64,000 bases of DNA from Dryas octopetala (Eukaryota; Streptophyta; Magnoliopsida; Rosales; Rosaceae): NCBI GenBank assembly GCA_963921425.1, contig OY992837.1:8281896-8345895 (forward strand), written 5' to 3'. The notes under the pieces were generated by a model that did not search any database, was not told where the DNA came from, and was given only the letters and a program-made list of their open reading frames with translations. Within the stretch, counting starts at the first letter, position 1. The number at the start of each line of letters is the position of its first letter. Shown one piece after another: positions 59,196 to 64,000 of the stretch. Made by a program: the position numbers and the translations under genes.

Positions 59196-60923
59196 ACATA
59201 CATTAATATATATCTGAGGGATCGAGGGTGCACATTGATTAATGTAGCTTCAAAAATCCTAAACAATTTATAGCAATCCTAATGTTTCTTTGTTTTCAAT
59301 CCCAATTATGCAATTGTCACTCACGAGAGGGTGATCTAATAAACATTAGGTTGCCATTGCATGCATGAATTAGTTTTTTTTTTTTTTTTTTTTTCTAAGA
59401 AAACAAAACCACGAACCGGCACCAAAGCTATCAAAGTCAAACGCTATAAGGACTGAGAGAGGGAGAGAGATGCGTCAAATCCGAGAGGAATGCTTAGAAT
59501 GACCCAAAGTATGCAAAGCATGCATGAATTAGTTGCATATGCCCTAAGATACGTATTTTTGGAGCCTTTCAATTTATGATCATTTGAAGTTTGTTACTAT
59601 TAGCTTGATACATATTATTAACTCATTTTTTGACAACTTATTAAGCTTTTTGTGTAGAATGGTTGTCTAACATAGTATTAGAGTCTTGTTTGCAGGAGAT
59701 TTTGAGTTCAAATCTTCCATCCCCTAATTTTATCTATCAGATTGATACATGTGCTACAAAATTATTAAATGTCTAAACTTAGGTCATCCTAAATTTATTC
59801 TTTCTTCATAAAAGTATTCCATTGCAACAGCCCGCCCATAAGGGCAAAACACAAGGCCTAAGCCTCCAACAGACTAGACACACCAAATTACCAAAATAAC
59901 AAAGGGTAACGTTCAACAACACATGAGAAGGGCGTAGTAGCCCAAAAATACTTAAACGGAGTCTTCAAGAACCCAATACTTACCCAAAGGCCAAGGCACC
60001 AAAGCCAACAAAAATTCCCAACAAACCCAAGTCCTAACACTCTCTTTGCAAATCAATATATATGAACTATGAAATGTGTTATTATTATTATTATTATTAC
60101 TATTATTTGAATGACTTCATAAAAATCATTCTTTTGGAATGACCATTTCAATGTTTGGTTCACATATAAGACTTTGTATTTAATTAACAGTCCTTTTAGT
60201 TATTTTTCAAAAGACTAAAACTGGTAGTAAAATTTGTGCTGTCGTCTTCCTTTTTTGCTCCGAAGTCTTATAATTCTTCTAGACAAGTCCATGAGCTGCC
60301 TAACTTGTGTTTGGGGTTATAAGGGCTTCGATATTTGAATTCAAGACTAACCCAATCTTTTCCATCCAACCTACCCAACTCAGTGGAGTAACAAAGCTAT
60401 TAATTCAAAAAGCCCACATTTTGTTTAAACTAGGATAAACTAATGTGAAGCCCAACTTGTTTGGTTCAAAATCTTTGGGTTGAGTTTTGTTTATGATCAG
60501 AACTGGGCTCATTTTGGATATAAGCCCAAACAAATATTGGTATTGATCTTATTTCTTAGCCCAAAATTCAGATGGTTTAATGATCTAGAGAGATAGCATG
60601 CCAATCTTGAGAATCAGATTCAAAGAACTGATGTTGTTGATGTTACTCAAGAATTTTTAAAAAATAGGAAGAGACTAAAAGCTTCACGTTGATTTACATT
60701 TCCCCAGTGGTAAGATTCAAGAAGCCAATAACAACACCAACACAAACATTAACAATAGTGAGTCAACGACCCCAACTTTAGGGCATGTTCACATATATTT
60801 TGCTTCTATATCGATGTCGAGTACTAACGGGGATTTTGCTATGGTGCAATTGTGCAAACACTATATAGTATGCGGACACATTAACGACCTTTGAATTCAG
60901 ACGAGTGCGTCTCTTTTATCTTA
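59196..60923. other. Gene-free region
   Basis: Starts with the second half of the duplication broken by the MULE (to about 59290). A 22-T run is at 59373-59394. A tRNA-related repeat fragment lies at 59655-59745 (listed separately) and an (ATT)n run at 60080-60100. No gene seen. Confidence 0.4.
59655..59745 (+). repeat. tRNA-related (SINE-like) repeat fragment
   Basis: 'ggttgtctaacatagtattagagtc' followed by 'gagttcaaatctt', the latter similar to a polymerase III B box. A diverged copy lies at 33872-33995. Full-length borders not visible. Confidence 0.4.
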
Positions 60924-61246
60924 GGGGGTGTTTCCAACTCAGATTTTAAAGGAATTTAATAGATTTTAAAATCCATAGAATCCATCAAAATTCAAAAAAA
61001 CTGAGTAGAATTTTCATGGAATTTGTTATGTGTAAAAAATGCATTCAAATCCATCCAAATCCATTTAAATCCTTCACTTATCGAAATCCATGACTTTTTG
61101 ATAACACCTGGATTTCATTGGAATCCATTAAAATCTGAGTTGGGGACACCTAAATTTCATTGGAATTCATTAAAATTTAAGTTTGGGACACCTAGATTTC
61201 ATTGGACTTTTAAAATTCAATAAAATTTAAGTTAGGGACACCTCCC
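60924..61246. mobile_element. PIF/Harbinger-type MITE, 323 bp
   Basis: Left end GGGGGTGTTTCCAACTCAG and complement of right end GGGAGGTGTCCCTAACTTA are related. TTA flanks both sides (60921-60923, 61247-61249). The right half contains three diverged repeats of 'ttgggacacctagatttcattgga' (about 61140, 61185, 61230), and the left end word 'gatttta' recurs inverted. No coding capacity. Confidence 0.75.
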
Positions 61247-61440
61247 TTAGTGTATAGATTATGGACCTTTAGATTTGTATATATTATATATTTCATCTGC
61301 ACCATAGCTGATCTACCCTAACATATGTATATGGCTAATAGCTTAGGCAGTTAGGCTACACTTAGAACAAGCTTTTTACATTTTGATGAATGCTATCTAC
61401 TTTTCTTTTGGCCTTCTTTTTTATTGTTCTTATTCAGCCG

Positions 61441-61748
61441 TGCCGTTGATCAGAGAGTCTCTCAAGCCACCAAAAAGAGAGAAAAGAAGAAAAAGCTTGA
61501 GTGAACAAAATGTGATTCTATAAAAATGAACACTATGTTACAATCAATGACCAAGCTTATATCTTTTATACAAGAAATGATTAAGGCAGCAAAGGAAACC
61601 AATTGCTAACTAACACTAACAGAACCAATTATGTTCTAACAACTAGTGCCATGTGTCAGCTAAACATTGGTTGACTAAAAACTATTTCTTTAATACTATA
61701 AAACCAATCATGCACTCACAGCTGTACACCAGCTTATATCTTCAACAT
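61441..61748 (-). mobile_element. Probable Copia-type LTR fragment or solo LTR
   Basis: Read on the minus strand it begins TGTTGAAGATATAAGCTGG. It has a TATA-like TTGTATAAAAGATATAAGC near 61556-61574, then 'cattgattgtaac' and a CT-rich tail, the usual plan of a short plant Copia LTR. A target duplication could not be found (AGCCG / TAATC outside the proposed ends), so the left border near 61441 is uncertain. Confidence 0.45.
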
Positions 61749-64000
61749 AATCTCATAATAGGAATTATTTTTAATTTAAAGATCATTTATTCAAAAAATT
61801 AAATAAATCGAAAATCGTTTAGTTATGTAACTGTTATTAAATAAATAGACGGTGAATTTAATTGTTAAAAAATTATTTGTTTATTTAATTACAATTTTAT
61901 AATTAAACTATTTTTGTTAATAAAAAAATATAATTAAATTATTTTTAATTTGATTAATTTTTTATAAAAATAATTTTAAAAAATAATATAAAAAATAAAT
62001 AATTCTAATAATAAAAATAATAATAAAAAGTTGAAGAAAAAAGTATATAACATTTCCCTTAAATTTTAATCTAGATCAACTCATTCAACCTACGGTCTTT
62101 GAAAAACAAAATCCTGTGGAGAGCAACTTCAACCAACCAAAAGTAATGCAGTAACTTCAAACCATCCCAAAATAAAAATAAAAATTACAAAATTGTGGTC
62201 CCATTTTGATCATTATGAGCCTATCTAATCTATCTGTTGTCGGTCCATGAAAAAAGCAACATTTAAAACTAGCTTTCCTTTTGTCATTTCTTTTGCCTCA
62301 AATTGAAATAAACTAAAAATTTCAAACAAGGAGATTTGACCAGTCTGTAATGCAGTAATGGTGCCTTGTTACTCCTATTACTCCTATGTCCTAGGCTCCT
62401 AGCCGGTCTTTGCCCAACAATTCTTCTGCCTCGTTCCTATCTGAGTAGTCAGATCAAATGGACCTGTTACAAAAATAATTTATTATAATCTACCAATAAA
62501 TTGATTATTTTAAGTCATTATATCAACTTTATTTTTTTTTTTCAAAACCAATACATCATTTATATGTATATAAATAAGGAAAATTTAGAATATATTTTAT
62601 TTTATGAATTTTTCTTAAATTAAAATCTATAATGATTTATGATTTTTAATTAAATTATTTTATTTTTTTTCTTTGATGGCTTTATATTAAATTTTAACTC
62701 TGAAATTTTGGGCGAAGTTAAAATCTAACATGCAGTCTCTATAAAACTCACTCTACACCTTAAGAGGAGAAATACCCTTTAAATCAGCTTGAAAAATCCA
62801 TTAAGGAGCTTTTATATATAATTAGATCTAATAATTTAAAACTATATACTATTAGAAAAAAATAATAAATGGTTAGATATGGTATGCACCGCGTATCCTG
62901 GACTGCCCATAATTTATTCCTGCCCATTATTGGTTACAAAGAGAGAGGATCATTTTTCTGAAATAAGAGGAAAACCATTGGTAGAGCTATGATGCTATCC
63001 TACCAATAGGAAAACACCTTAGATTATAAATGTCTTTGTAGGTGAAATTAGCAATGTTCCTTCGAGCACATCAATTACGGCTTCACCGATAACCCTCACA
63101 TGTACGGTCTACATAAATGTTAAAAGTGGGAGAATGAAATTGGCAATATCACTCTCTTCCAACTACTCAAAGATTTATAAGATTTTATATTATTAAATGA
63201 TTCAAATTAATAACTTAATAACATAATATTCTATACTAACAAAAAATTTCCGTTACCATAAGCTACTATGAGTACATATACTCAAAACTTTTTGAAAAAA
63301 ACGCTAAATTACAATAATAGTTTGTTAACTTTACTCCGATTGTTATTTGAGTTTGTGAGTTTTACTTTTAAAATCTATGGTCCACGAACTTTTTCACGTT
63401 ACTCATATATGTCAATTTTATTTGTACATGACAAATATGTGTTTGACTAATAGTGATACTTTTACTTCCCAAACGCAACTCACATGATGATTTGACAAAA
63501 ATTTAAATAAAATTCACAAAAATAATTGAATTGAATAATGTGAATTTAAGTTTAAGTTTAAAATTTAAAATTTAAGTTTATTTCTCATTTCAATTGTAAC
63601 TGTTGTTATAAATTTATAATTGAGGCTTGAAAAAATAAAGCAAAGAAAAAAGAAATGAAGATGGATAACCTCGTGAAAATAAGTCGCGTGAAAGCACGTG
63701 AGGGGAGAGGGTAAGGCGCTCGCGTGCCGGCGTGCCCTTCTTTATCCTACAGAAAATGTCGAAAAAGCCTGGGACCCACGTGAGCAGCTGTCTGTGAAGC
63801 TTTTTCTGACCATTTTCCCTGACATTTTCTGTCACTGACGTATGCGTGCTCAGACATGTGACCACCTTTTTTTAATGTTTCAAATTTATTATTGTTTTTT
63901 AACATTTTAATATTTTTATAGTCCCTAATAAAGACGAATTAGATGACGTGGAGAGCTGGTGTGGGCCCTGACCCAGATCCGTACGTGCAGTGGATCCGAG
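61749..64000. other. Gene-free region ending in a promoter-like GC-rich stretch
   Basis: 61790-62030 is extremely AT-rich. 62680-62710 repeats exactly a 31-bp word from 40353-40383. The last 350 bp are GC-richer, with CACGTG at 63695-63700 and 63777-63782, GACGTGG at 63944-63950, and an interrupted hairpin at 63750-63832. This could be the promoter of a gene beyond the window. The short minus-strand frame over this stretch is not credible as a gene. Confidence 0.4.

Noticed and set aside
63614-63865. Minus-strand frame of 83 codons at the window end
   Set aside because: It overlaps the hairpin and G-box stretch and has no recognisable protein features.

Overview
This window is AT-rich plant nuclear DNA from a eudicot. 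The gene families, introns with GT..AG borders and the dense population of small transposons suggest a woody rosid, most likely Rosaceae. That placement is an inference from general resemblance, not from any search. Only a few host genes are present and most of the 64 kb is transposon-derived or featureless AT-rich sequence.

Host genes. Five minus-strand genes are supported: an unrecognised 148-residue protein (2938-3384), a DUF247 membrane-anchored protein (5016-6458), a single-exon AP2/ERF factor of the CBF/DREB1 type (11213-11764), a three-exon DUF4378 protein of 542 residues (17754-20730), and a four-exon RAB6-interacting-golgin-like coiled-coil protein of 170 residues (41368-43075). They share no pathway. 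I found no host gene from 20.8 to 41.3 kb or from 43.1 to 64 kb.

Transposons. The largest is a complete Mutator-like element (MULE) at 49754-59185, flanked by a perfect 10-bp target duplication. It carries two convergent genes, both open when spliced by hand: a plus-strand nine-exon ULP1-type cysteine protease gene (1016 codons) and a minus-strand two-exon MURA-type transposase gene (711 residues) with MULE catalytic residues, a SWIM zinc finger, an AT-hook-like motif and a zinc knuckle. Its non-coding parts are filled with one recurring imperfect palindrome built around TTGTTACT / AGTAACAA, including an 82-bp tandem array in one intron and a 30-bp array downstream of the protease gene. This is the most unusual structure in the window.

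Non-autonomous elements. Several Mutator-type elements with long inverted repeats and 9-10-bp target duplications are present (17-359, 1101-1694, 7174-8439, 14559-15954, 16349-16847, 46943-48306, 48741-49285). Three have GC-rich interiors and may be gene-fragment carriers (Pack-MULE-like). There are also three PIF/Harbinger-type elements with TTA duplications (10086-10879, 29919-31018, 60924-61246), two hAT-type MITEs with perfect 8-bp duplications (28866-29262, 33725-33863), a solo LTR with a 5-bp duplication (8756-9776), and a probable Copia LTR fragment (61441-61748). A fragment of chloroplast DNA starting inside trnY-GUA lies at 1920 to about 2230.

Limits. All exon borders, duplications and repeats were read by eye. 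No database search, alignment or expression data was available.
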